A stretch of 64,000 bases of DNA from Bursaphelenchus xylophilus (lineage: Eukaryota; Nematoda; Chromadorea; Rhabditida; Aphelenchoididae). Where the stretch lies: NCBI GenBank assembly GCA_904066235.2, contig CAJFCV020000002.1, forward strand, positions 4,278,001 through 4,342,000, given 5' to 3'. A program made the translations under genes and the position numbers. Numbering within the stretch: position 1 is the stretch's first letter; every line of letters starts with the position of its first letter. The notes under the pieces were generated by a model. The model was given only the letters and a program-made list of their open reading frames with translations. It did no database searches and had not been told where the DNA came from. This document shows, in pieces, positions 1 to 11,000 of this stretch.

Positions 1-405
1 AATATCAAGTCGAAACTGGAGACCTGGAACGCGCCGTCAGAGGGCATGTTCAGTTTACTCGGGACAATCCAAGATGGCTGGAAGAACGGTGAGTGCCTCA
101 CGACTGCCTTGAAAGCTTTATAGGGAAATGCTGTTAAGGCTGTACATTACCGTTTGAACTCATAATTCTTGTATTTCAGGTTCCTTCCTGCTGAAGAAGT
201 TCAAAACTCGGAGTCCCAAATACCCGAGGCACCAGTGACGAACCAAAGTCTCCAAGAAATGGGTCAAAAACTTGGAGTTTTCGTGCCGGAAGACTCGGAC
301 GAAGAGCAAGAACCGACTGCGGGTATGGCCTCGAGACCTCAGAAACTGGAAGAACTCCCTCTCATTCTGCCGGATCAAATCAACGACTCCGACGATGAAT
401 CGTAA
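1..405 (+). CDS. 3' end of an unrecognised protein-coding gene (partial)
   Basis: Two exons are visible: 1-88 (the 5' part lies outside the window) and 180-405. They join across an intron with a GTGAGT donor and a TTTCAG acceptor. Reading the first exon from base 3 gives YQVETGDLERAVRG..., which continues in frame into FLPAEEVQN... and ends ...INDSDDES at a TAA at 403-405. The tail is acidic (VPEDSDEEQEP, NDSDDES) and hydrophilic, with no membrane segment. An AATAAA signal follows at about 440. The visible part is about 105 residues and matches no family I can name. The GDLERAVR string recalls mitofilin-type C-termini, but the rest does not fit, so I assign no function. Confidence 0.55.
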
Positions 406-527
406 CTCTCTCAGTTAAAATGGGTTTATTTAAAGATTCAATAAAAAGAAATCCGCTAGCCGATCATCTAGATGGATTTTCTACAGTGGTTGGGAACCGT
501 TACTTTTTTCGAAAAAATGGTATTTTT

Positions 528-1559
528 TTACAATGACGGCTTGAATTGTTGAGACGTTTCCTTGAAGAATTGAGTCACTTTCATCGCCAACCATCGGGGA
601 TATTTGACGTAGAAGTCGTGGCCGCCTTGGGCGTGAACGGCGGTGCTGAAAAAAAGCGTCAACACCATGCAAAAAGAGGGGCGTCAGAGTGAGAAAAATG
701 TTTAGGTTAGCGCATTTTTTTTTATTCTGCACTTGCCCGACTTACCGTATAGTTGGAACTTTTTCTTGCAAATACTTTTGATCCATAATGAACCGATCCA
801 ATCCGCCGTAAATGTTCAAGATTGGCTGCTTAAGCGTGTGTAAGATGAGATCGGACGGAAAACGTCCTCCAAAGTTTTCAAATACTCTAAAAAAAGTAGG
901 CTACGCAAAATATTCGCATACTTGTGAACCACGTCGCAAATTGCAGCCCATTCCTCACGCACAAATTCTTCTGGATAATGCCGGATGTAGGGTTCCAGGG
1001 TCTCTGGTAGCCATTGATCAGTGTTTCGGGTCCCTAGGAATGCGCTGTCAATTCGCGGATCCACGCGGGTTGTGACGGCCATGAGAATGACGCGGTCGAC
1101 CAGGTGTTTCCCTTGATGAGCCACATGGATTGACGTTCGTGCGCCTTCGCTCCATCCCATCACACAGAAGGGCGTGAGGTTGAGATGCTAAATAAAAGTT
1201 TTTTGTAGTTTTTTTTTGGGCCGGTAGCCTCTTGCGGCTATCCAAAAGGTTTTGTTACAACTTACCTGCATCAACCCCACGCAGTATTTGGCGTCCTTCT
1301 TGCATCGGTTTACCTCTTGGTTCCTGGCCGGCGGTCGGCTGTTCCCATACCCCGGCGGGTCCAACGACACGATCGTGTAATAATTCGGGTCGAAAGACCG
1401 CAAGACATGCTCCGGAAAGTCCTTTTTGTAACAGCCGACGCCCCCGCAAATCCCCAGCAAGAAGTTGGGTCCGTGCCCGTACCGTTGATACGCGATTTGC
1501 ACGTCCTCGATGTTGGCGTAGTCTTCGATGATACGCTCGTGCATGGCTTCAATCGACAT
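528..1559 (-). CDS. alpha/beta hydrolase, valacyclovir-hydrolase (BPHL)-like
   Basis: Four exons, 1266-1559, 922-1187, 746-886 and 528-645, join in phase to about 272 residues, close to the ~290 of animal BPHL. BPHL-type enzymes are serine hydrolases acting on alpha-amino-acid esters, often mitochondrial. The sequence shows the oxyanion/strand region (GICGGVG, DPPGYGNS), the nucleophile elbow GWSEG in exon 2, a candidate acid Asp in YGGLDRF (exon 3) and the catalytic His in QGGHDFY (exon 4). The start is the ATG of MSIEAMHERI; there is no clear targeting peptide. It lies tail to head with a second copy at 1882-3026, and exon 3 of both genes is 141 nt, indicating tandem duplication. All catalytic residues are intact, so this copy is the likely functional one. 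Confidence 0.82.
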
Positions 1560-1881
1560 TTTTCAACCTAAATTTGCAAGTGCAGGTTTTGTGCTACGGT
1601 CGGCAAACAACTCGTGAAATGTGGTTGAAATTGTCGCGGTTAATGTTGCAAACGGAGATAAAATGATAAATCATGTGTAAAACCCGCTCAAAAACCCATA
1701 ATTCAACCATAAATACCCATATCAAGAGCAAAAAGTGCCAGTAAAATGGGAAAGCAATACTGTGAGCTAAAGCGCGAACATTTGATGCGTATGTAGAAGC
1801 AGATAAGCAAGGAAATACAAGGAATGAATGGACTTTATTAGAACTACTGAAAGCTTCGAAAGCGAAAGTAGGGGCAGTTAA

Positions 1882-3026
1882 TCAGTGCTGTCCTCCAGTT
1901 TGTCTGAAGAATTCGTTAACACGAAGGGCAAGCCATCGAGGATAGGCAACATAAAATTCGTGCCCTCCGGTCATGTGGACCGCTTCTCTGAAACGATGTC
2001 TTTGACGCTAGATTATCGAGAAAGGATTAATTGCACAGGCAACTCACTTGAGATGCGGGATTTTTTCTTTAAAGTATTTCTGGTCCATGATGAACTTGTC
2101 CGCGCCGCCGTAGGTCAGCAGGACCGGCTGTTTTATTTTATGCAGGATCATATCAGACGGAAAACGACCTCCATAGTTTAGAAAGACTCTAAAGCTTTTA
2201 TAAGTTATACAGATTTTATAAAAATGACAAGAAATTTTTTTATCGCCTACGTTTCAGATGCGGAAAAATAGGTCTTCAGATTTTTCGAAAGCGGTCACTT
2301 ACTCATGGATAACATCGCATAACGCCGCCCACTGAACTTTCAGAAACTCATCTGTGCAAAATTTCAAATACTTTTCTCGCATATCCGGCAACCACAGATC
2401 AGTATTTCGAATGCCTAAAATAAAGGTCGCGGGAAGATACGGTAAGTTCGATTTGAGCTACCCTGAAATCCTTGGTCTCCCCGAGCGTCAGCGCGAGTGC
2501 TTGCGGCCATGAGAACGAGACGATTTACAAGTGTTTGGCCTTGATGGGCCACGTGTATGGATGTCCGCGCACCTTCGCTCCATCCCATTGCGCAAAACGG
2601 AACTAAATTTAGCTTCTGCAGAAGATGGGTGATTTTTCTGGAGATCATGTGCATGCCTACCTTCATCAACTCAATGCAGTATTTAGCGTCCTTCTTGCAT
2701 CGATTTACTTCCTGAACACGATCGGGCGGTCGACTAGTACCATATCCGGGCGGGTCTAAACACACGATTGTGTATTTGGTTGGGTCGAAGGCACGAAGCA
2801 CTGGCTACGGCCAATCTTTCTTATAGGTTCCTGAAATTTTTGCCCGTTTTTTCGAAGAAGAGTCTATCCTGACCAAAGTAAGATTTTCCTTGCTTTGGTC
2901 AGGAGTTAAAATCCTACCTACGGCTCCACAGATTCCAAGAATGTACTCGTTCCCATGGCCATAACGTTGATACCCAATTTTTCGGTCCACTATTTCTGTT
3001 GACTCCTCTAGTATTGGCTCTTCCAT
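1882..3026 (-). pseudogene. BPHL-like alpha/beta hydrolase with in-frame TAG
   Basis: Exons 2918-3026, 2661-2830, 2462-2615, 2303-2414, 2048-2188 and 1882-1987 join in frame into a full-length homologue of the neighbouring hydrolase. It retains GWSEG, YGGADKF and TGGHEFY (nucleophile, acid, His). At 2805-2807 the frame carries TAG (KKDWP-stop-PVLRAF), where the neighbour reads KKDFPEHVLRSF. No splice choice I tried removes the stop while keeping phase. Everything else is intact: splice sites, catalytic triad and length. The lesion is therefore recent, a polymorphism, or a sequence error. Compared with the neighbour, the first two coding blocks are split by extra introns. If not read through, the product is a fragment of about 45 residues without a catalytic centre. 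Confidence 0.7.
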
Positions 3027-4047
3027 GCTAATTTCTGCAAACCTTTGAGTTCATTAGAACACATGTCACCATAAATTTTTGCATAACACTCAAGGATTCG
3101 TATATGGCACGTTATTATGGTTAGATATTAATTTCTAGAGATCTTCGTCTTCATATTTACTACAGAAATCTGGAAAAGAGATACATAGGAAACCGAACTC
3201 ATAACAAGGAAGGATGGGTTGTCGGGGGTGAAATTAAATGCCACTTGACGGTATTTTGGAGGGAGCTGGTCTATTAAGAAAACACAATTATATTGGCGAA
3301 AACACCATTGAACGACAGCTAAGTGAAAGGAGAACTTCTAAAGCTATTCGATTCAAATTCAGGCCGTAATTTTAACCAATGAAACATAGAGCTTTTATAC
3401 TCTCCAAAATGTATATTCAAACAGCGGGCTGAAGGTGGAAAACAACAGAAAAAAGTGGGAAGTCGTCCCTTGGCCCTTCGGCTTTCACAGGAACTGATTT
3501 TATCTCCACAAAATTTTTACTAGACCATAAGACTACGCTTTATAGGGAAGAATACGAAGCCGCTGAAAGCTGAAAGCGTCGAACAAAGGTCGGAGATTTT
3601 AATCATTCTTCGCCCTGTACACTGCGCCTCTTTTCGAGGAGAAAAGATGCCAGAAATTCAGGTGAAAGGCGGGTGAATGAGCAAAAGATTGGTTATCGAC
3701 GTGAGCGTTTTTTGGTAGGTTGTCTTATTGAGGTAGGTCAAGTAAATGAGGGTGAGAATTAGGGCGATTTATTAAGCAGATAGGCGATGTTGATACAAAA
3801 AATTTGTTTCTCAAAGGGTCGAATCGGAACCGGCTCACTGCACTAATGTGATCTCAACGCTTCCTCATATGCTGCAAATCTGTGCAGCCTGTCAGTAGCA
3901 GATTGATGAAAAATTTAAGCAAAAACTTTCACTCGACTAGAAGATGTTTTCGGCCGACTTTTGTCTGCATCACAAACAGTTTTGATCGCCTATAAAGAAA
4001 GTTTTCAAACAATAAAATTCAAATAATTTATTGCAACGGATTTGTTG
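3027..4047. other. intergenic, nothing recognised
   Basis: About 1 kb between the hydrolase pair and the F-box-like gene. No reading frame with splice support and no obvious repeat was seen on either strand. AATAAA/TTTATT motifs near 4010-4030 probably serve the end of the minus-strand gene that follows. Confidence 0.4.
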
Positions 4048-5736
4048 TTAACGAACAGCTTGACCAACCGGCCTTAATCGCTTTACATGGTTGTTATTGC
4101 TAAGTTCACTTCTGCACACCTCGACCTTATCCTCGGACGCCAGCATTGAGATGATAAGTTCCTCGGCGGTTCTCTCATTCCTCACGGTCAGCACTGTTTT
4201 TCCTCTTTTCAGGTGCATGAGATGTTTATACGATTCGGTGCATTGAGTGATCCGGCCGCAGAGGACCATCTGAGCCGGCCTTGAAGTTGTTTCCTCCATG
4301 AATGTCTGAAAACTAAGCATTTTGATTTTATTTACGGCCAGGGGAGCGGCCCACGTGCGGTGGGCCGCTCGAGATTTTATTGGCACAAGTTTAAGTTATA
4401 TGGCCCTTGAAAGCGCTAGCCAACTTTGTGTAAACTGGCATCTTCCCTGCGCCCAACGACTGTGAAAAGTTTAAAAGATCTATGCGTCGCACTTGAGACC
4501 TTATACTGTGAGTTAAAATCTTACCTTTAAAAGGACAGCCAAGAAAAATGGTCCCAAACAGAGTCGATTGCCAATTAAGGTCCTTCGGATCTCTTGACGA
4601 CCATGGAAAAACCAAGTGATTATGGAATTCTCATAGAACGATAGGCACGGCAATGTGAGATGTTGAAAGCTCAAAATGTCGATATCAATCTACAAGAATT
4701 AATCTGTACATATTATGGTGGAAACCTGTACCTGTTCCGCTTCCATAAATGCCTCACTCTCCAACAATTTTCCATTAAAATGCCCGCTGGCCACATTTGT
4801 AACGCATGTGAAAGCATAGCGATCGGCGCGTAGCGTTAACGACAGCATATCTTCAAAAACACTTGGTGAAATCTCCAAAAAATCCACACCACTCATGCTG
4901 AGTTGCTTAATGTGGCAGGGAAGGCAGCCGGCAAGCTCGTGGAGACAGGAATCGCTGAGATTTATTTGAATCATTGCGAACAAACGGATATTTGTGTTGT
5001 GGATCAAGGGGTTCAGCCATCGGAACGCTTCCTGCAATGCAAATTTTGATGATTACATTGGAAGATTGTTGCATCAAACGTCATCAAAAAGCTTACGCGA
5101 ATATTGTGGGTCTCAAACGTTCTTGCTTTCCCATTTTTATGTAAACATCGGCATTGAATTTTATCATCGGCTTTGTGGATCTGGACAATTTCTAAATTCG
5201 GTCGGCTGAGTTGATAAAAGTGCTCTTTCACGATGTCGTAGGTAAGTTTGGATGCAAGTTGCAACTGTTGCAAAGATTCATTGTCGAGGTATTTAAATAT
5301 CTGAAATGTAGGGAATTAACCGTCTGTTGGGAATATTTGACTAATTAACAATGTGAGCCTAATACTTTTACGTTCTCGCTAAAAAGCATTCGATTTTTTT
5401 GGCATAACGCGTCATAAAAAACAGTCGCAAAAGAAGGTTACAGACTACATGACTCTGTTGACCTTGTTTGATTAAAAAGTTTTTACAATCAATACGTTTT
5501 TAAAGGGTTAATTTTTTACAAGTACGTCTTTAAAGCGCCATCGACATACAATCAAAAAAACGTGGCCAAGAGCTTCTGATGATTTTTTTATTGGACAAAT
5601 AAAATCAACCTTTTAAAGAATGAAATTCGGCGATTAAAATTTGACGTTGTCAAAAAGAATGTAGAAGCTACATATTACATGCACTTACATCAATCAAATG
5701 CTGGTAATCGCTCGACGATGTGGCCTCCATTTCCAT
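4048..5736 (-). CDS. F-box-like protein with leucine-rich C-terminal region
   Basis: Exons 5689-5736, 5097-5300, 4732-5031, 4525-4689 and 4048-4305 all join in phase 0, giving about 324 residues. The N-terminus (DYQHLIDIFKYLD followed by NESLQQLQLASK) fits an F-box, the motif that docks on Skp1 in SCF ubiquitin ligases. It is followed by leucine-rich stretches resembling irregular LRRs (HIKQLSMSGVDFLEI, FEDMLSLTLRADR) that would form the substrate-recognition part. Nematodes carry many such divergent F-box genes. An alternative small exon at about 4391-4458 would end the protein early at a TAA. The exon 4 to exon 5 join used here keeps phase and adds 85 residues. The F-box call rests on pattern only; other helical domains are possible. 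Confidence 0.58.
4348..4374. repeat. perfect 11-bp hairpin in last intron of F-box-like gene
   Basis: GAGCGGCCCAC and its exact reverse complement GTGGGCCGCTC are separated by 5 bases (GTGCG). The GC-rich stem lies in an otherwise AT-rich intron, between the alternative terminal exon and the acceptor of the last coding exon. It could influence that splice choice or be the remnant of a small foldback element. Confidence 0.7.
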
Positions 5737-7062
5737 GAAATATCGTTCTAACAATTCGCAAAAACACTTTCAACACAAAGCGACAAAGAATGGCTCGCCC
5801 TGCATCAACCAGATAAGCGAGGCACCTAAAGCATCATTTCAACCAGGGAAGATAAGGTCAAGACACAGGCTTGTGCAAATATATTGAAAATGACGAGTTA
5901 AATTGGATATATTTCCTAAATTTGGAGTTTCAAACATGTTTCAAAGTTAAAAAAGCATCTCATGAAAAGATCGCTTTTTAAAGCGATTGAGAAAGAATTA
6001 AATTAGACATTTTTAAAAAGAGAGAGACCGGTAGAAAAGCCCAAACCCTTCCACAAACATCTGACTCAACCAATATTTTTTGCGGCGTGTTCTTTTTCTT
6101 GTGTATTTTCGGAAATGGGAAAACTCGGTGCATGGGAATGTGTATGGTACAGAAAAATTTAATTTAAGATTTAAGGTTTAAGAGGTAGGTTCAAAAATAA
6201 AATAATTGTGACGTTTTTCATACAGAGTAGATATTGGTCTAGGGCCGAAACTGGCGGCTCCCGGGTTCGAACTTTCTTTGCCTCAATCGGCCTTTTAATA
6301 TAGAGCACGATGTAAGAAGAAATGGAGGAATAAAAAATTGCATTGATTACACATATAAAAATAGTAAATATAATACTAATTTATTTTGATTTCATAAACT
6401 TAATTTATTAGTGAAATATGTATAGTCGTGATTAAAAATTTAATTTAATTGCTTTACTACACTTCGGTTACGTTCAATTTTGAACCAATGGGTTTCCAAG
6501 AGTTTACACCTTCAGTGGCCAGCACTATGCGTGCAATATCTAAACTTTTTATATTTGTTTCAAAACCACCTGTTGCGTTTAAATTTGAATTCTCCTCCAT
6601 TCAATCCACGTTGCAGCAGACATGACCGCAAATTTCTAATGCTGGGATGAGGCGATGGACTGGAAAGTTGCTGAAGATAGCGTCTGTATAGGACCGACGA
6701 ATTTCATAAATATGTTTGGTTATCATGCGATATGAGCCAGGCGGTACAGTCAGGGACCTGATCCAGTGGCAAGAAACGTATCATTTTGCATCCGGGAAGT
6801 ATCAAAAATGTGGCGAAATGCTTCCCTCTCCAACTAAAAACATCTGCTTTGAACTGCGCGCCCCTTCTCTCACAAAAAAGTGGGCGCGCTTTTGTAATCG
6901 GAGCTTTTTCACTTGCAGAGGGAGGTATTTTGCCGCATTTTTTATTGCGGCCATCCGGTATATCTGAGAGAATGGATGTATGTGACTTTTCTGGAAAACA
7001 ATAATAGCGTTACATATTTACAAAATTATTTTATTGCGATCATACTGTCAAATCCTTTCAAA
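5737..7062. other. intergenic, AT-rich, contains one MITE copy
   Basis: No gene recognised. The stretch holds a degenerate MITE copy at about 6747-6965 (listed separately). A GGGTTCGAACT string at about 6260 looks like a tRNA B-box, but the flanks do not form tRNA stems. Confidence 0.4.
6747..6965. mobile_element. MITE copy 1 (TA-flanked family, right end degenerate)
   Basis: It starts after a TA at 6745-6746 with CAGTCAGGGACCTGATCCAG followed by a TGGCA...ACGTATCATTTTGCA block. The same order occurs at 7392-7624 and 34313-34538. The inner arms pair (GGCGAAATGCTTCCCTCT with AGAGGGAGGTATTTTGCC). The right outer arm is no longer recognisable, so this is the most decayed copy. Confidence 0.6.
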
Positions 7063-8130
7063 TCATTTCTTTTTTCGACTCTCCAAGAATTCCTTTGTGG
7101 CCTTCAGGCTCTCCTCGCTTGCAAATCTGACTTTCAGCGTTTCCATTTCACGGTCGTTGACTGAGTGCAGCAAGGCCTTTTCTTCTCCGCGCACAACGCT
7201 CTTATTGATTCTCAACGAATCTCTTGGCAGGCGAGCCCATTCGGTTAAAATTTCTTCCGTTTTTTGGGGGAAATCTTTTCGAGGTATCACTCTAGAGACA
7301 AGTCCCCATTCAAGTGCTTCCTGAGCAGTTATTGTGCGGTTAAAAAGTAGCATCTCTTGGGCCTAAAATTGTTTTATTAAAGGTGCATATAGAGTGGGGG
7401 ACCAGTGGCAAAAACGTAGCATTTTTCATCCAGGAAGGATCAAAAAACGTGGCAAAATGCCTCCTCCTCCAAGTGAAAAAACTCAGATTTCAAAAACTTT
7501 TTTTGTGAGGAGAAAGGGCGCGCCCTTCAAAACGAAGTTTTCTCACTTGGAGGGGGAAGCATTTTGCCACATTTTTGATACTTCCAGGATGAAAAATTGT
7601 GTTACCAACGGATCAGGTCCACTGTAGTAGGAAGGCGGCTTACTCTGGAAGTTCCAAATATCCTTGGGAATGTATATGTCGAGCATCCTTCGGGCGAATA
7701 TCCCAATGGAGTGAATGGAGTGTTGAAGACAGCCTTAAAAAATTATTCTTTTTTGACCCAACTTACATTGTCGGAAGCTATGACAACATCGCACAATGGC
7801 AAGCAAGTAACACCTATTCCATAGGCCGGACCGTTGACTAGCACAACGATAGGCTTTTCGTGATCAATAAAAGCAGCAAAACAAGCTTTTGCAGCATCGG
7901 AAAGGCTTTTTGCCGCTTCCTCCACCGTCTGTTTGCCATCTCCCATGTTGTTGAGATCGTTTCCGGCGGTGAAAAGCTTGCCTTTTCCCGAAAGAACGGT
8001 GATTTTTGACTCCCCATCCCGATCAGCTTCCCGCAAGGCCGATGCAAGTTCGTAGAACATTGGTATATGAAAGGCGTTGAACACCGTGGGACGGTCCAGA
8101 TAGATGCGGTATAACGAGCCTTCGGAGGCC
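7063..8130 (-). CDS. enoyl-CoA delta-isomerase / hydratase-fold protein (ECI2-like), 5' end not found
   Basis: Exons 7767-8130, 7644-7733 and 7063-7362 encode about 250 residues of a crotonase-fold protein. Conserved stretches run in the usual order: LDRPTVFNAFH, the oxyanion-hole segment FTAGNDLN, VNGPAYGIGVT, FTPLGYSPEG with the catalytic-region Glu, AQEMLLFN, GLVSRVIP and a C-terminal helix. They match animal delta3,delta2-enoyl-CoA isomerases, which shift double bonds during oxidation of unsaturated fatty acids. The first exon begins after AAGCAG in phase 1, so upstream coding (targeting peptide or ACBP part in some homologues) must exist but was not identified. The C-terminus is ESRKKK, not a peroxisomal SKL-type signal, which favours mitochondria or cytosol. 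One intron contains MITE copy 2. Confidence 0.8.
7392..7624. mobile_element. MITE copy 2, inside the enoyl-CoA isomerase intron
   Basis: Flanked by TA on both sides (7390-7391 and 7625-7626). Long imperfect terminal inverted repeats run from GAGTGGGGGACC...CCAAGTGAAAA on the left to TTTTCTCACTTGG...GGTCCACTG on the right. There is no coding capacity. A TA target duplication with long inverted repeats suggests a Tc1/mariner-mobilised element. Confidence 0.75.
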
Positions 8131-8190
8131 CTGCTTACTCCCTCGGTCGCTACGGGTGCTTGCGGACTTAAAATACGGGAAAATAAGGAG

Positions 8191-8582
8191 AAAGTTCCTT
8201 ATTCTGGCCGCAACAAAGCTACTCTTCGAACTGCGCCCAACCTTGGGAACTAAAGCTAGGAAGAAAGGCTTCGACCTAGCTAGCACGGAATTATTATAAT
8301 AGCTCTACAGCTTTAAGGGTACCTACGAAGGCTATGACGAGTCATTTAGTTCTATCCGGAGGCAATAAGTTTAGTTCCGGACAGGCCTCATCGTATAAAG
8401 TGTAAAATCGCAGGCTGCAGCCGTTTTTGACGGGTAAGTTGGTACGTAAAAAAGAAGGTACCTCACTAACTAAATCCACTGTCCGGGCATTGACAACGAT
8501 GAATTGAGCCGGCAAGCTAAATTTGGGCCAATTCTGACCAGTTTCCGCAAGGTTATAAGTTGCGGCCAGAATAAGGAACTTT
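8191..8582. repeat. foldback unit with perfect 24-bp inverted repeats
   Basis: 8191-8214 (AAAGTTCCTTATTCTGGCCG plus CAAC) is the exact reverse complement of 8559-8582. The 344-bp interior holds no gene. It lies just upstream of the first recognised exon of the enoyl-CoA isomerase. It could be a small foldback transposon or a large hairpin in that gene's first intron or promoter. Confidence 0.7.
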
Positions 8583-10435
8583 TACCGAAAATAAAAAGCA
8601 ACAAGTTTTTTAAACCAATTTTTTATGGTTTGCTTTTCCTAAAAGTGGATGCAAATTCCTATCGAAATAAAAAAACTTACCACATTAAACGACTGCAAGA
8701 CTGAATATTTCTTCTGGCCAGATGGATCCATCCTTTCATCATTTTTTTAAAAACACAAGTCGAACACCTTTATCAGGAAAAGAAAACAACCAGTTCTTTT
8801 TAACAAAAAGGAAAAATTGAAGTTTATAAGCAGGCAAAGAAAAAAATACATGATCTAATCGGACGCGAGGATAGTGAGTGTTTAACGATTTGACATAAAA
8901 ATATAGATACCACGTAAAGTGAGAGGCCAGGAAAGCACTTTTAATGCGGCAGATGCGCAGAAGCCAAAACTGGAATGCAGAAATAAATAAACTAATATAT
9001 ATATTATGCAAAGTAACCAGTTAGACGTCTGTGGGCCTTAATGCCCTCTGCAACAGGTGCTTGAAAATTTTTTGGGAGACAAATAAAAGCGAAGTTCTTT
9101 TGTATTTAGCTGACCTTTCGAGAGATCGGTTGTGACGAAAACCGTAAAGAAACATACCCAAGGCTTCAAGTGAAGCGTAATGGACATAATTTACAAAAAC
9201 GGTCCAAGTTTTAGGCTACTTTTTCCCGGCTCGTAAACACACCTCACACGATTGTTCAGGATGTTGTAAATCAATAAAAAACGCTTTCATATGTTTCAAT
9301 TTTGCTGCGTCAAAAAATGCCTATATGTATATCAGGTTAAGTGAAAAGTTCACAATGATAAAAGCGGGACAAGTGCGCATTTCCAACTATATAAACTACG
9401 CTGTTTTTAATTTCAAAGAAAGTGGCAGAACAGTACATGATAAAGGCGTGTTTACCGTACCACCTTTTAAAGTTGAACCGATGTTCTCCTTGGCGAATAC
9501 TGTTGTCGAACGGACCCTTTTAAGCGCAACAAAATTTGAAAAACTCTCAGCGTTATTTGATGAAAATTGCCGGAAAATGTTTTCAGCATCAGACAGCCAT
9601 CAGTGTGGCCAAATTTTCACCGACAAAGGTGAAAATGACTTTTTTGTGTAGCTTTTGAGACCCTTTTCGCCACACTCATCAACCCGAGCCAAATTGAAGT
9701 GAACCTTTGTTCTAAATAACACATATTGATTTTCAATAGCGCATAGCCTTTTTTAAATTCGTAACTGCCAACTCGCGCAGAGAAGATTTAAGCTTACTTA
9801 CATTCAGTCATAAATCTTAAAATTAGATTGGCTGAATTTGTGTATATTTTTCTTTTTAATATAATACATATATGGCACAGGCAACAACTGGCAAGCTGAT
9901 TGTGAGGACCACGGTCATTTGGTGAGAATGGAAACTGTCACCGATGCCTGAGGGCCTACGCTTAAAGTAAAAAAAACTAACATTGATGTGTACTGGCATA
10001 GTTAAACTTATTCAGTTGTCTACTGCAGCCATTTCCTCAAACCGTGACGATCTCCATCGTCAGTATTTACATCCATGCTCGGATAGATGGAGTTGGAATG
10101 GCGTTTCTTGGTAAGGAAAGGTATTATATCTTGATGACAGTCAAAATCATATCGTTTATTTGTTCGACTGAGACGTCCAGAAGCCGGATTGCTAATGGAA
10201 AGACAGTATTTCAGAAGCCGAGATTCATCAACCGGGTGAGTCATTTGTTTTGTCAACAAAATCCCCACGTTATATCGAAGGCATTTCCACCCATTCCGCT
10301 TTAAAATTATGACTAACTTGAAAGCAATTTACCGGAAAGACTTGACACAAAAGTAATAAAAAGTTTAAAAAAAAAGAAACCTTATTTCCCGTCAAACAAT
10401 TTTCAGCGCTAGTTTAAAGCGTCGAGAAGACGCGG

Positions 10436-10446
10436 CTCTATATAAG
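10436..10446 (+). promoter_or_regulatory. TATA box of the transthyretin-like gene
   Basis: CTCTATATAAG lies about 40 bases upstream of the proposed start codon at 10483. This is a good TATA consensus at a sensible distance for a short 5' leader. Confidence 0.5.
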
Positions 10447-10482
10447 TGACGGCCGTCGATGATTAAACCAAAGCATTTAGAG

Positions 10483-11000
10483 ATGAAGTTGTTTGTTTGT
10501 TTGACTTTTTGTTGGTTTGTCGCAGTGTCATCGCTGCCGCATCGTGAAGTTCAAAGCGTTGCCGTGACCGGAAGATTGATTTGTGATGGTAAACCGGCTA
10601 GTTCAGTTGTAAGTAAATCCCGGGTATTTTTAAGGAAATTATTTACAGTTTTTCTTGCTTTGAAAGTATATATTTATAATTGGTTTAGAAAGTGAAGCTA
10701 TATGATGCTGACACCTTCACCTTGGACGACCTCATGGGCGAAACAAAGACCGATTCCGATGGGCGTTTGTTGGTGCGCGGGCATGCCAAAGAGTTTACGA
10801 ATATCGACCCTAAAGTGAATGTTTATCATCATTGCGGTGACACTGGCAAGATCACCCAGAAGTGCACCAAGAAGTTCAGCATCCAAATCCCCAAGAGCTA
10901 CATCACACATGGAAAGGAGCGCGCAGACAAAATTTTCGACATTGGAACCTTAAACTTGAATGGAAAGTTGAGCGGAGAGGGAAGAGATTGTCTCAACTAA
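10483..11000 (+). CDS. transthyretin-like family secreted protein (TTR)
   Basis: Two exons, 10483-10608 and 10689-11000, join in phase 0 to 145 residues. The N-terminus MKLFVCLTFCWFVAVSSLP is a clear signal peptide, cut before HREVQSV. The mature part has the TTR-like signature in order: VTGRLICDGKPASSV, KVKLYDADT, DDLMGETKTDSDGRL, and NVYHHC with paired cysteines (one at CGDTG, one at KCTKK, one C-terminal). This beta-sandwich family (PF01060) is greatly expanded in nematodes, is secreted, and mostly has unknown roles; TTR-52 of C. elegans bridges apoptotic cells to phagocytes. I chose the second ATG because the signal peptide begins there. Length is typical. Confidence 0.9.

Larger units (their letters stand above)
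8131..10482. other. intergenic with a 24-bp inverted repeat
   Basis: About 2.3 kb with no gene I can support. It must contain the 5' exon(s) of the enoyl-CoA isomerase. An inverted repeat lies at 8191-8214/8559-8582. A 108-codon open frame at 9325-9651 (+) has no splice support or family resemblance and was not called. Confidence 0.4.

Noticed and set aside
6255..6275. GGGTTCGAACT tRNA B-box-like string
   Set aside because: Neighbouring bases do not form acceptor, D or anticodon stems.
9325..9651. 108-codon open frame (+) in the 8-10 kb gap
   Set aside because: No splice sites, no family resemblance, no clear promoter or poly(A) signal; compatible with chance.
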